From: Bacillota bacterium
GTDB taxonomy: Bacteria > Bacillota > Sulfobacillia > Sulfobacillales > Sulfobacillaceae
Reading direction: 5' to 3'
Length of the DNA: 40,747 nt
Assembly: GCA_021797825.1 (NCBI GenBank)
Contig: JAJZZA010000028.1
Coordinates: 1-40,747 of the forward strand
The notes under the pieces are model-generated. The model had not been told where the DNA came from. It worked only from the letters and a program-made list of their open reading frames with translations, and did not search any database. The position numbers were made by a program, and so were the translations under genes. Below, one piece after another: positions 32,982 to 40,656 of the stretch. The stretch's first letter is position 1, and each line of letters starts with the position of its first letter.

Positions 32982-33989
32982 CTAAAACCCTGTTTGCCCC
33001 GCATACTTGCTGTACTTGCTGACGTTGTGGCTCGTCAAATATGAGGGGCCGGTGGCGATGGAAAGCGGGGCTGCGCCATACTTGGCCAGCAATACGAGTT
33101 CTTCGACGGCATCATAGCCTTGCAGGAACGGTTGTTGGTCGATGGTGTATTGGACGTTGCCGGTTTCGATGTCATGAAGCGTTGTGGGCCCGAAGTCAAA
33201 TGCGCCGACGGGAATTTGTCCGGTCTTGTTCAAGGCTTTGAGGGCGGTGACAATTTGCGCAGTGCCAATATTGCCCAGACTCAGCATGGCCGAAACATTT
33301 TGGTGAACGGTTAAGTAAGACTGAACGATGGAGGCACCGGACGACACATTATTGCTGGTATTGATGTACACCACGTGCATACCCTGCGGTTTCAGCGCCG
33401 CGGTAATGCCATTCTCGCGAGAGGTCAGGGATATGTTGGTGGGCTCGTGGTCGACCACCACCACAGTATCACCGGCTTTGAGATGAAAGAGCTTAATCGC
33501 CTCGTTGCCCGAGCCCACGCCAGCCGAATAGTTCCCCTGCCCAATGTACGCCAAATAAGGATTGCTGGCGCTTTCGGGCGGAGCGGTATTCATGGCAATG
33601 ACGGGAATACCGTTGGCTTGGGCGTGTTGCAACGCGCTGGAAAACCCGGTCGCACTGGGAATGGTGGTAATAATGCCCGTCGGGTGGCTTTGAATCGCCG
33701 TATCGAGATTGCTGACTTGGGCCGGAATACTTCCACATTGGGCCGAAGTCAAGCGGATGATGTCGAGCTTCACCCCAAAAGTTTTCGCGGCATCCTCCGC
33801 GCCGTTAAACACCGGCGGCCAAAACGTATCCGAGGGGCAGGCGTGGGTCACCATATCGATGGTAATCGTCGCCGGGGCCGCCGCGGACGCGCTGGCGGAA
33901 GATCCGGTAGCCGGCGAGCCGCAAGCCGCCAAGACCAGGGAACCCATGAGCAGCGGAACCGCCATGGCGGTTCTTTTGGTTATCTTCAA
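32982..33989 (-). CDS. Sugar-binding lipoprotein of the inositol-region ABC transporter
   Basis: A 335-residue periplasmic-binding-protein type 1 (RbsB-like) protein. The signal peptide ends in the lipobox LVLAACGS, followed by an Ala/Ser-rich linker. The mature part has the two-lobe pattern with PVFNGAEDAAKTFG, GIPVIAMNTAPPES and IPVGAFDFGP near the hinge. The TTG start lies behind GGAGGAGGT at 7 bp. Its neighbours (two IolG-like enzymes and the iol genes) make an inositol isomer the likely ligand. Confidence 0.9.
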   Translation of the reverse strand: MKITKRTAMAVPLLMGSLVLAACGSPATGSSASASAAAPATITIDMVTHACPSDTFWPPVFNGAEDAAKTFGVKLDIIRLTSAQCGSIPAQVSNLDTAIQSHPTGIITTIPSATGFSSALQHAQANGIPVIAMNTAPPESASNPYLAYIGQGNYSAGVGSGNEAIKLFHLKAGDTVVVVDHEPTNISLTSRENGITAALKPQGMHVVYINTSNNVSSGASIVQSYLTVHQNVSAMLSLGNIGTAQIVTALKALNKTGQIPVGAFDFGPTTLHDIETGNVQYTIDQQPFLQGYDAVEELVLLAKYGAAPLSIATGPSYLTSHNVSKYSKYAGQTGF

Positions 33990-34047
33990 GGCTATAACCT
34001 CCTCCGAAATAATTGGTGCGATGTCCTCGTTATCGTGGTGGCGAACA

Positions 34048-35058
34048 TCAGGATTCGAGACTTGCGAGCGTCACGGGTTTATCCGTTTGATGAGACTTGG
34101 TGGCGGCGAGTGCCGCCAATAACGCGGGGCGGGCCTCTTCGAGGGTGACGGGGGACGGAGCCTCCGTCTGCACTCGCTGAATGAATTCGCGCAATTCTTC
34201 CTCGTATGCGTTGCCAAACCGCTCAATAAAACCCGGTAAGGTGTCATGCTGGACCTGGTGCGGAATTAAGTGCAGGACGGGGGTTTGTTGCAAATACCCG
34301 ACTTGAAGGGTTCCTCGGGTTCCGATGATTTCGGCGCGAACATCATGTCCATACACCGCGCAGCGACTGCCTTCGACTTGGCCCAGCGCACCGTTGGCAA
34401 AATCAACGATGACATAAGCATGGTCCGCATCGTCATAGGGACGAAACGTTCCATACATCACATCCTTACCTCGCGCATAGACGCGGGTAATGGGTTGCCC
34501 CCCTAAAAACCGGGCAATATCAAACTCGTGAATCAATACGTCGAGATACATGCCCCCGCTCTGAGCAATAAAGTCTGGCGGGGGTGCCCCATTGTCCCGT
34601 GTGATCCCGTTAAAGGCAATGACTTCGCCGATACCGCCGGCTTCGATAATGCTTTTCGCCATTTGATAACCGGGGTCAAACCGCCGCATGTAGCCGACTT
34701 GCATATAGACACGAGACCGGTTGATGGTTTCAATCAATTGGTCGTAATCCCCCAAGCGGAGAGACACCGGTTTTTCGCAGAAGATCCCCTTTCCTGCGGC
34801 CGCGGCGGCGGATGCCAAAGCAATATGGGTGGGGGTGGGTGAGGCGATCACAACGGCATCGATTAATGGGTCGTCCATCACGTCCTCAAAGCGCTGAATC
34901 CCGGGCGTTCCATATTTGGCAGCAAATTTCGCCAATCTCTCCGTATCCGGATCGACTACGGCCGCCAAACGCGCCCCGGGGATTTTCGTAGCAATCGTTT
35001 CGGCATGGTGCCATCCGACTCGCCCCAACCCTAAGACTGCGCAATTCACTTCGGCCAA
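34048..35058 (-). CDS. IolG/MviM-like inositol dehydrogenase, first in the operon
   Basis: A Gfo/Idh/MocA oxidoreductase of about 336 residues. It has GLGRVG (Rossmann motif), FCEKPVSL with the catalytic Lys, QVGYMRRFDPGY and YLDVLIHEFDIARFL. It is paralogous to 29933-30982 and shares the Y-M/F-MRRFDP-Y and HEFD-I/V-AR segments. I prefer a TTG start at 35058, preceded by GGGGAGGCG; the ATG at 35076 lacks a ribosome binding site. As first gene after the divergent control region it may be the main inositol 2-dehydrogenase (IolG), but this is not certain. Confidence 0.83.
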   Translation of the reverse strand: MAEVNCAVLGLGRVGWHHAETIATKIPGARLAAVVDPDTERLAKFAAKYGTPGIQRFEDVMDDPLIDAVVIASPTPTHIALASAAAAAGKGIFCEKPVSLRLGDYDQLIETINRSRVYMQVGYMRRFDPGYQMAKSIIEAGGIGEVIAFNGITRDNGAPPPDFIAQSGGMYLDVLIHEFDIARFLGGQPITRVYARGKDVMYGTFRPYDDADHAYVIVDFANGALGQVEGSRCAVYGHDVRAEIIGTRGTLQVGYLQQTPVLHLIPHQVQHDTLPGFIERFGNAYEEELREFIQRVQTEAPSPVTLEEARPALLAALAATKSHQTDKPVTLASLES

Positions 35059-35101
35059 CGCGGTACGCCTCCCCATAAGTCTGTCAATTGTGATATTTGC
35101 A

Positions 35102-35130
35102 ACGGTACCGTATTCTTAAAACTGTGTCAA
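35102..35130 (-). promoter_or_regulatory. Candidate promoter of the inositol operon with overlapping palindrome
   Basis: On the minus strand TTGACA (35130-35125) is followed after 17 bp by TACCGT (35107-35102). The -10 is a weak match, but it lies within the perfect palindrome ACGGTACCGT (35102-35111). A repressor bound there would block the promoter, which fits the divergent LacI-family gene. Confidence 0.45.
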
Positions 35131-35152
35131 TATATTTGTGTTAATCTTGTAT

Positions 35153-35162
35153 GCAAATTTGC
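35153..35162. promoter_or_regulatory. Candidate operator GCAAATTTGC
   Basis: A perfect 10-bp palindrome between the two divergent promoters, followed by a direct repeat of TTTGCGT (35158-35164 and 35170-35176). It is a possible site for the adjacent LacI-family regulator. Confidence 0.35.
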
Positions 35163-35193
35163 GTCGTATTTTGCGTGCCTTCGGGAAAACTTA

Positions 35194-35221
35194 TTGACAA
35201 ATCCCCGAATACTCGCAGAAT
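35194..35221 (+). promoter_or_regulatory. Promoter of the LacI-family regulator gene
   Basis: TTGACA (35194-35199), 16 bp spacing, CAGAAT (35216-35221). Transcription would start near 35228, which argues against the ATG at 35228 as start codon and for the TTG at 35255. Confidence 0.55.
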
Positions 35222-35254
35222 GGAAGTATGGGATCTCCGAGGAGGAGAATGGGC

Positions 35255-36271
35255 TTGAGAATTTCTATTCATGACGTCGCACGAGAAGCCAAAGTGTCTC
35301 CTGCCACCGTTTCACGCATTTTGAACGGCCGGGGATCATTTAGCGAGCCGACACGCAAGCGCGTGCTGATCGCCGCCCGCCAATTGGGGTATCGCGTTGG
35401 GGCTGCGGAACAGCGGACGAGCCAAGATTTCCGAGGTACGGTCGGGCTATTGGTGCCATCGCTGGGTAATCCTTTTAATGGCGAATTAACCGAAGGCGTC
35501 CACACGCAGGCACTAGCTTTGAATTACCATGTTTTGGCCGTGTCCACAGGATATGACCGGCGTTATCAGCTCGACGTGATGGACGACTTGTATGTGCAGG
35601 GAATCCAAGGATTTCTTATCGCCAGTAGCGCAGCATTGGATGAAAGAGCCCTGGACGAGATTGAGGCCAAAGAATATCCGGTGGTGATACTGACCAAAGA
35701 ATCCAGCAGAAAAAATATCTCCTGCGTGCTCAATAACGACTTTCGGGGTGCTCTGCTGGCGACCAATCATCTCCTTGAGCTGGGGCACACGCATATTGCG
35801 GCGATCATGATGTCCGCCCATCTTGGCCCGCTGGACCGGATTAGAGGGTATCGGGAAGCCATGCGCGACGCAGGGCTGGAGAGCCATATGCGGGTGGTGG
35901 AACTCGAGGTGGAAACCATCCAAGGGGGGCGGGAGGCCGCGCAGGAACTGATCCGTGCAGATGAATCGCTCAGCGGCCTGGTGGCATTCAATGACCTGGT
36001 GGCGGTCGGAGTACTTCAAGCCTGCGACATCCTTAAAAAGGACGTCCCCGGTGACATCTCGATTGTGGGATATGACGGCACTTTGCTGTCGGAAGTCACC
36101 AATCCCCCGTTAACCACCATTTCTCAACCCATTGCCGAAATTGGTCAAGCCGGCATGAGCCTTTTATACAACCTTATCAACGGGCAGGTTTCGGTTGCGC
36201 AAAAAGTCATCATGGAACCGAGCCTTAAGATCCAAGGTTCGACGGCTAAACGTCGAGTCTTTACTTTGTGA
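35255..36271 (+). CDS. LacI-family transcriptional regulator
   Basis: A protein of about 338 residues. The N-terminal helix-turn-helix and hinge are classic LacI (ISIHDVAREAKVSPATVSRI, then LNGRGSFSEPTRKRV), followed by a periplasmic-binding-protein-like effector domain with VGLLVPSLGNPF, RIRGYREAM, AFNDLVAVGVLQ and SIVGYDG. TTG at 35255 is the favoured start, 9 bp after AGGAGG and downstream of the predicted transcription start; ATG at 35249 and 35228 are in frame. It is divergent from the inositol operon and probably its repressor, with an inositol-derived inducer (inference). Confidence 0.9.
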   Translation: MRISIHDVAREAKVSPATVSRILNGRGSFSEPTRKRVLIAARQLGYRVGAAEQRTSQDFRGTVGLLVPSLGNPFNGELTEGVHTQALALNYHVLAVSTGYDRRYQLDVMDDLYVQGIQGFLIASSAALDERALDEIEAKEYPVVILTKESSRKNISCVLNNDFRGALLATNHLLELGHTHIAAIMMSAHLGPLDRIRGYREAMRDAGLESHMRVVELEVETIQGGREAAQELIRADESLSGLVAFNDLVAVGVLQACDILKKDVPGDISIVGYDGTLLSEVTNPPLTTISQPIAEIGQAGMSLLYNLINGQVSVAQKVIMEPSLKIQGSTAKRRVFTL

Positions 36272-36998
36272 GCACATTGCCCGGTGAGGACAATGTCACG
36301 GGACAAGCGTTCAGGCGGATACGCAGCAGGGAACAACGCTGCGATACCGGATGGCGACGCATGACCGAACGGGAACCGTTGATGAGGCGCAGTGCCAGAC
36401 CGGTCGATCCCGGAAAACCACTGGAGATGCCCGATCAAATTGAGGTGCCAAGCACAATGCTCCAAACCAACCGCTCAAGTGTGGCCATTCTGCCACGGCC
36501 GCCAAGACGGCCGGATGCGCGGCCTCCATTCCGGTAGCCATCGCCGCCGTTTCCGGGATCGCACTGTCGCCGCGTATTCATTCCGACGGACCTGAAAGCC
36601 TTAACCCGCCATCGGGGTTGCCGCACCTTGGCAACCAAACTCCCGGAAACCTCAGAGAGCATCGTCGCACTGAACATCTTGCGCACCAGGCGCGCCCACC
36701 CTACCGCGACCCTGACGGCGAGGTTGCTGGAGAGGACCGCTGGCCGGCTGTTAACCTGCGGGCCATCGTCCTCCCGCAACCGTTTGGCCGTGGACACGCT
36801 GCCGAAATCCTCCTACGACCCCAGACGGTCGGATTTGCCGAGTCCGGCTCCGATTGCCGGTCTCCGGTCACTGCGAGGCCCGTTGCTCCGCCGGTCAGGG
36901 TTATATCGCGATACGGAGATGCGTCCCCTTCAACACAGCTTGGCTGGCGGGCAAACGCGCTCGCGAAAAGGCGAGGGACTAGTGGCGCGGGGAGCCGA

Positions 36999-37028
36999 GG
37001 CCCACCCAATAGAGCGTGGGCCGTTTTT
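36999..37028 (+). terminator. Intrinsic terminator
   Basis: GGCCCAC (36999-37005) pairs with GTGGGCC (37016-37022), then GTTTTT. It reads rightward, but lies about 730 bp past the LacI-family stop, so either the regulator has a long 3' tail or the terminator belonged to a lost gene. Confidence 0.65.
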
Positions 37029-37330
37029 GCTGCACACGGGGATGCGGATGGGGATACCGCTCTGCCTGGCGTATCGCCAGGTCCTCGGGGGAATCGAAAT
37101 CCGGATCATATGCCCGTCCTCCTCGTGGTCGATGGGGGACTGTCACGTCCCCCTCGCGCGGAATCGAGTAGGAACCTTTGGTCCAGCCCTGGAAAACAGT
37201 CCGCGAGCACTGGTGAGGAATACCCTCAAAACTTATCCGCGAGGAGAATAATTGGTCCTGTCACAATTCGGAATAACCTGGCTGCGATCAGTTCTCGTGT
37301 TGTGGAGGCGCTGACGGTGCAGGTGGCGTC

Positions 37331-37398
37331 AGCCCGATGGGCTGGGATTCGCCTGGGCCGAACGGCCTAAGACCGCGGCCTACGGCCCAGGCAAATGA
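37331..37398 (+). repeat. Two-hairpin structured element, copy 2 (IS200/IS605 end or omega-RNA-like)
   Basis: AGCCC-GAT-GGGCT, link GGGATTC, then a long stem (37347-37360 with 37383-37396, one mismatch in 14) capped by GGCC...GGCC. The small hairpin and link match copy 1 (21506-21574), while most of the long stem differs in sequence but stays paired. Same orientation as copy 1. No tnpA or tnpB is nearby. Confidence 0.55.
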
Positions 37399-37832
37399 TT
37401 CGTTGTACAGTGAGGTAGCCGTTTAGGTTGGTGTATTGTCGGGTGCTCAACAAGCAGACGGGAGCGCGAGAAGACAGAAACCCGGAAGAGGTAACCGCAT
37501 CATGACAACAAGAATGCGTTAAACCCATGACAAACCGAATTGGCGAAGACATCCCCTCCGGCAGCTGGGCCGGTACCCGCTGGAACGCATTTCGACGGTC
37601 CAGACCATCGCCCCGGTCGCGAGCAGGCAGCCGATTGGTCAGTTCGCCGACGGGGGCGCTGTTTTCCGGACAACATCGTGGCTACGGAGGACCACCCATC
37701 GCGGCCGGTTTCGAGCAGTGGTGGCACATCGGCTCCGGTCCTCTCGGGGACAGGGCAGGTTAGCTGTGCCCCCTGCGCGATGACCAATCCGTGTCCAGTA
37801 GAACAGACGCTGCCGTGGGGTCGACGTTCTTG

Positions 37833-37903
37833 GCAAAAAGCGGGTGCGCATTGTTAACTCGGCAAGCCAAGACTTGGCGAGGGACGGGGAGCCCGCTTTT
37901 GGC
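37833..37903. repeat. Nested inverted repeat
   Basis: GCAAAAAGCGGG near 37833-37844 pairs with CCCGCTTTTGGC (37892-37903), one mismatch in 12. Inside it, GCCAAG-A-CTTGGC (37866-37878) is a perfect small hairpin. It lies about 300 bp before the IS110 fragment. IS110 elements encode a structured bridge RNA upstream of the transposase, but I cannot show that this is one. Confidence 0.35.
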
Positions 37904-38208
37904 GCCCATAAGAAAGGGGAATTCATTTTTCTCGCCGCGAGGTGCCGGCGCCTTCCCATCAGTTCCCCATGCCGCGCAAGCCGCGGCGCCCCACCGCATG
38001 AAAAACGGGCCTGTGTGTCGAATGCGTCCGTGCGCTCCCGTGACGAGATATGTGGTTCTTTCGCGGCCGCTCATCAGTTTGTTCCAGAGCGCCGTGGGCA
38101 CCTCGCCTGGTCGCCAGCTTTTGGGCGGGGCCCGCGGAACAGAATCCTGGGTTCTTTTGGTCCTTGACGCCTACGGGCCACGCGGAGTAGCTTACCGGAA
38201 GGAGTACC

Positions 38209-38676
38209 GTGCCAATGGAGGTCCGGTTTTCCCGCTGTGCGGACCTGGCTATCCACAAGAAGATGGTGGTCGCGGGTGTGAGAGGCGAGACGCCTTCCGA
38301 AGATCGTCCACTCTTTGGCACCCCTACCGCGCAATGGCACACCCTGGCACCCTGGTTGACCGAGCCCCGCGCGACCCATGTGGCCATGGAATCGACGACC
38401 AACTACTGGAAGCCGGTGTTCAACCTGCTCGAGCCGACGTTCAACACCTGGCTGGTCGACCCCGCGCACATTAACCAAGTGCCGGGGCGGAAGACCGATA
38501 TCAAAGATAGCGAAGGGATTGCCGATCGGCTGCAACTCGGGTTGCGGCGGCCGCGCTGCGGGAACTGACCCGATTCCGCACCTCGCTGATCAGCGAGCGG
38601 GCCCGGAAGGTCAACCGCGTGCAAAAGGTCGTGGCGGGCGCCAATATCAAGATCAGCGCCGTGTTGAGCGATGTGT
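38209..38676 (+). pseudogene. IS110-family transposase, frameshifted N-terminal fragment
   Basis: The first 119 codons (GTG at 38209 or ATG at 38215 behind AAGGAG) match the DEDD domain of IS110 transposases: CADLAIHKKMVVAGV, AMESTTNYWKPVFNLLEP, then VPGRKTDIKDSEGIADRL. The usual first catalytic Asp in LDVHKK is replaced here (LAIHKK). The frame then breaks near 38560; homology resumes in another frame as LRELTRFRTSLISERARKVN and continues to ANIKISAVLSDV near 38670, after which it disappears. The C-terminal Ser-containing transposase domain is missing. The element is dead. Confidence 0.85.
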
Positions 38677-39211
38677 GTACTGAGGCGCGACGCCGCCCGC
38701 AGGGTACGACGGGCGGCCCGGAATCCGGCCGCATTGGCGCGAGCGCGAGCGGTGCGGAGTTGGGCCGTTAAGTCCCGGCGCCACTCCACAAGCCCCACCT
38801 GGGTTTGGATGGGCCAGTAGCGGCACCGGGCCTAGCCCTGGTTGTGGTGTCCGCCTGGGCCCGCGCTGCCAAGCATCTCTGGCGGAGGGCGGCCCCCATG
38901 CCGGCCCCCCGGTTGTTTGGCCGCTCCGGGGCGATCTGGCCCGCTGGCCGGGCATCCACGGCGCGTCGCTCGCGGATGCCGTCGTGATGGGCCAGACGCG
39001 GCTTCAATAACAAAATTCATAACCGGGTATTCGGGATTTCATGATTGGTCGCCCGCTTTTTGTCGGCGTCGTCACGGGGAGGCAAATTCGGATTTTGTGA
39101 TTGACCCGCAGATTCTTTAATGCACATAAGGGCCGTATAGCGACCCAGCACAATTTTCTGATAAATTCTTAATGGGCTACGGCGTGCTGCGTGCTGTGAG
39201 GAGGGTGAGCT
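38677..39211. other. Gene-free region after the IS110 remnant
   Basis: About 530 bp. The first 330 bp are very GC-rich and hold no recognisable gene; the transition to AT-richer DNA near 39005 may be the edge of the decayed element. A possible promoter for the next gene, TTGACC (39101-39106) with CATAAG (39125-39130) at 18 bp, lies near the end. Confidence 0.4.
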
Positions 39212-39649
39212 GTGGGTTCGTACGAAATTCCGGCCGAGGAGGAGCAATTGGCACGTTGGCAACGCGATTTGGCATTGTGGACGATGCGTGGAACCAACTT
39301 GGAGCCGACTGTCCCCGAGGGTAGCACGTTGTTGGTGCAGACCCGATGGCGAGTCATCCATCGCGACGATATTGTGGTCTTTAAGGCACCCGCCATTAAC
39401 CTACCGTATCTTTGGGTCTTGCGCATTCGGCTTGTTCCGGGCGACCTGTTGCCGGAATCCCTACAGCGGGACGATCGACCTCTCCAACTGCCGGAAAGCC
39501 ATTATTGGCTGCAGGGCGGAGATCGTGCCTACGATAGTCGTCACTTCGGATTCCTCCCTGGGTCCGCGATTCGCGGCATTGTGCTCGGCCTATTACAGGG
39601 TGGGCCACCGGTCACCATTGAGCACCTAAATTATGCGGGACCGTTGTAG
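39212..39649 (+). CDS. Signal-peptidase-I-like (S26) protein lacking the catalytic dyad
   Basis: A 145-residue soluble protein with the box order of type I signal peptidases: MRGTNLEPTVPEGSTLLV (box B), DDIVVFKAP (box C), VLRIRLVPGD (box D) and GGDRAYDSRHFG with SAIRGIVLG (box E). In box B the catalytic Ser of the usual S-M-x-P-T is Asn, and in box D the position of the general-base Lys is Leu. There is no N-terminal membrane helix. It resembles small S26 peptidases such as the nickel superoxide dismutase maturation type, but should be proteolytically inactive. The GTG start follows GAGGAGGGTGAG. A 7-bp hairpin (CGGCAAA/TTTGCCG, 39656-39681) lies just after the stop. Confidence 0.7.
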   Translation: MGSYEIPAEEEQLARWQRDLALWTMRGTNLEPTVPEGSTLLVQTRWRVIHRDDIVVFKAPAINLPYLWVLRIRLVPGDLLPESLQRDDRPLQLPESHYWLQGGDRAYDSRHFGFLPGSAIRGIVLGLLQGGPPVTIEHLNYAGPL

Positions 39650-39790
39650 CGCGGTCGGCAAAATTACCAGAGTCTTTGCCGGCGTGTGCGACGTAATAAC
39701 CTGTGACTGGAGATTCGGAGGCAACTGCGCACTAAGCCACCTTTATCAAGCATTCGGAACCTCGCCCAGGTGACGCTCCGGCGCATCCGC

Positions 39791-39819
39791 TTGACATGGC
39801 TACCGGGGATTTGTATGCT
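39791..39819 (+). promoter_or_regulatory. Strong sigma-A-type promoter before the MFS leader
   Basis: TTGACA (39791-39796), 17 bp, TATGCT (39814-39819). Transcription would start near 39826 and produce a leader of about 140 nt before the MFS start. Confidence 0.75.
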
Positions 39820-39851
39820 TGGGCCCACCAAACGCAAGGTAGGTGCGTCCC

Positions 39852-39917
39852 ATGTTCTCTCCGATGACGATGCGTAATGCGCCCGCCAGGGAGAGATCTG
39901 CCCGTTTGCGGATTTAA
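39852..39917 (+). CDS. Candidate 21-residue regulatory leader peptide
   Basis: A short ORF starting ATG at 39852 behind AAGGTAGGTG (6-7 bp spacing), about 25 nt into the predicted transcript. It ends with TAA 17 bp before the terminator stem. The peptide is rich in Arg and has two Arg-x-Arg motifs (RER and RLR near the C-terminus). Arg-x-Arg motifs are known sites of macrolide-dependent ribosome stalling in leaders such as ErmDL. It reads across one strand of every competing leader hairpin, as expected for translation-coupled attenuation. Expression is not proven. Confidence 0.55.
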   Translation: MFSPMTMRNAPARERSARLRI

Positions 39918-39933
39918 CCTCGGGCTTCGATCC

Positions 39934-39966
39934 TCCCTCCGCATTGTGAATTCGGAGGGATTTTTT
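39934..39966 (+). terminator. Intrinsic terminator/attenuator overlapping the MFS ribosome binding site
   Basis: TCCCTCCG (39934-39941) pairs perfectly with CGGAGGGA (39953-39960), followed by six T's (39961-39966), and the MFS GTG starts at the next base. The 3' strand of the stem contains the GGAGGG ribosome binding site, so the hairpin would both stop transcription and hide the start. An alternative pairing of GGGAGAGATC (39889-39898) with GATCCTCCC (39929-39937), one bulged A, would prevent it. CTCTCC (39857-39862) can in turn pair with GGGAGAG (39889-39895). Confidence 0.7.
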
Positions 39967-40656
39967 GTGCCATCCACCAAAGATGTGGTACTCCTGGCGA
40001 TCGACGATGCCACCGTCACCCTGGGCGCGCAGTTTCGCGAGGTCGCGTTGGGGCTTCTCATCACGGGGCTTAATCCAGCTTCATCCAGTTATGCGTGGTA
40101 CTTTCTTGTCGGCTCGATTCCCGGGTTGGTGCTCCCTCGGGCCTACTCGTGGGTTAGCCGACGCTTTAGCGCCAAGCGGGTCATGCTGGCGACCTATGCC
40201 GCTCGCCTCATGCTGGTCCTGGGGCTGTGGCGGGTGGTCAATTTTTGGGCGGCGTTGGCCCTGCTGGGCGGACTGTCGGTAGGACGCGGGTTCTATGCGT
40301 CCGCGCAGGCCCACTACGTAGCCGTCCCCGACGACTTTGCTGCCACACGCCACGTCATCATGCGCCTACGGCAGTCGGAGAGCGCCCTACGGCTCGCGGG
40401 TCCGCTCCTCGCCGGGCTCGTTCTGGCTGGGAGCGGGTTCCGCAACGGATTTGTCATTGCGGCGGGTGGTTATGTAATCGCCATGCTGGCAGTGTCACGA
40501 CTTTCCCGTGGCCAGGAGGGCTCCCCGGGTGCCGCATGGGATCGGATGGACTGGCGTCCGGATGGCGCTGCCGCGGCCCGGTTCGGGTTAAGCTTCTTGA
40601 CCTGGCAAGCTAATTCCCTGGCCTTGGCTTATACCGGGTGCACCTCAAAATTGTGA
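39967..40656 (+). CDS. MFS transporter (drug-efflux type), N-terminal half only
   Basis: 229 codons from GTG at 39967 behind GGAGGGA. The protein has about six hydrophobic segments; LVGSIPGLVLPRAYSWVSRR with the following K resembles the MFS loop 2-3 signature, and LRQSESALRLAGPLLAGLVL resembles helix 5 of the macrolide-efflux (MefA, MFS_3) group. Normal members have about 400 residues; here the frame stops at 40656, after SLALAYTG, in sequence that no longer looks like a transporter. I cannot tell whether an insertion near 40640, a frameshift or a small half-size protein explains this, because only 91 bases remain and I recognise nothing in them. The attenuator-like leader suggests it was drug-inducible. 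Confidence 0.65.
   Translation: MPSTKDVVLLAIDDATVTLGAQFREVALGLLITGLNPASSSYAWYFLVGSIPGLVLPRAYSWVSRRFSAKRVMLATYAARLMLVLGLWRVVNFWAALALLGGLSVGRGFYASAQAHYVAVPDDFAATRHVIMRLRQSESALRLAGPLLAGLVLAGSGFRNGFVIAAGGYVIAMLAVSRLSRGQEGSPGAAWDRMDWRPDGAAAARFGLSFLTWQANSLALAYTGCTSKL

Larger units (their letters stand above)
36272..38208. other. Gene-free region with structured DNA remnants
   Basis: About 1.9 kb without a gene I can support; open frames of up to 250 codons on either strand have no recognisable protein features. It holds a plus-strand terminator (36999-37028), the second two-hairpin element (37331-37398) and a nested inverted repeat (37833-37903). The region looks like decayed mobile DNA. Confidence 0.5.

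Noticed and set aside
36618-37370. Long plus-strand ORFs (207 and 250 codons)
   Set aside because: Two long frames overlap each other, and the composition is Arg/Pro-rich with no domain or plausible ribosome binding site. They also run through a terminator hairpin.
38677-39010. A second transposase fragment in the GC-rich stretch after IS110
   Set aside because: All six frames were looked at and none gave a recognisable transposase motif.
39826-39966. Known riboswitch or T-box in the MFS leader
   Set aside because: I looked for T-box (GGTGG anticodon-pairing bulge), glycine, manganese (yybP-ykoY), guanidine and fluoride consensus elements and found none; the translated leader explains the layout better.
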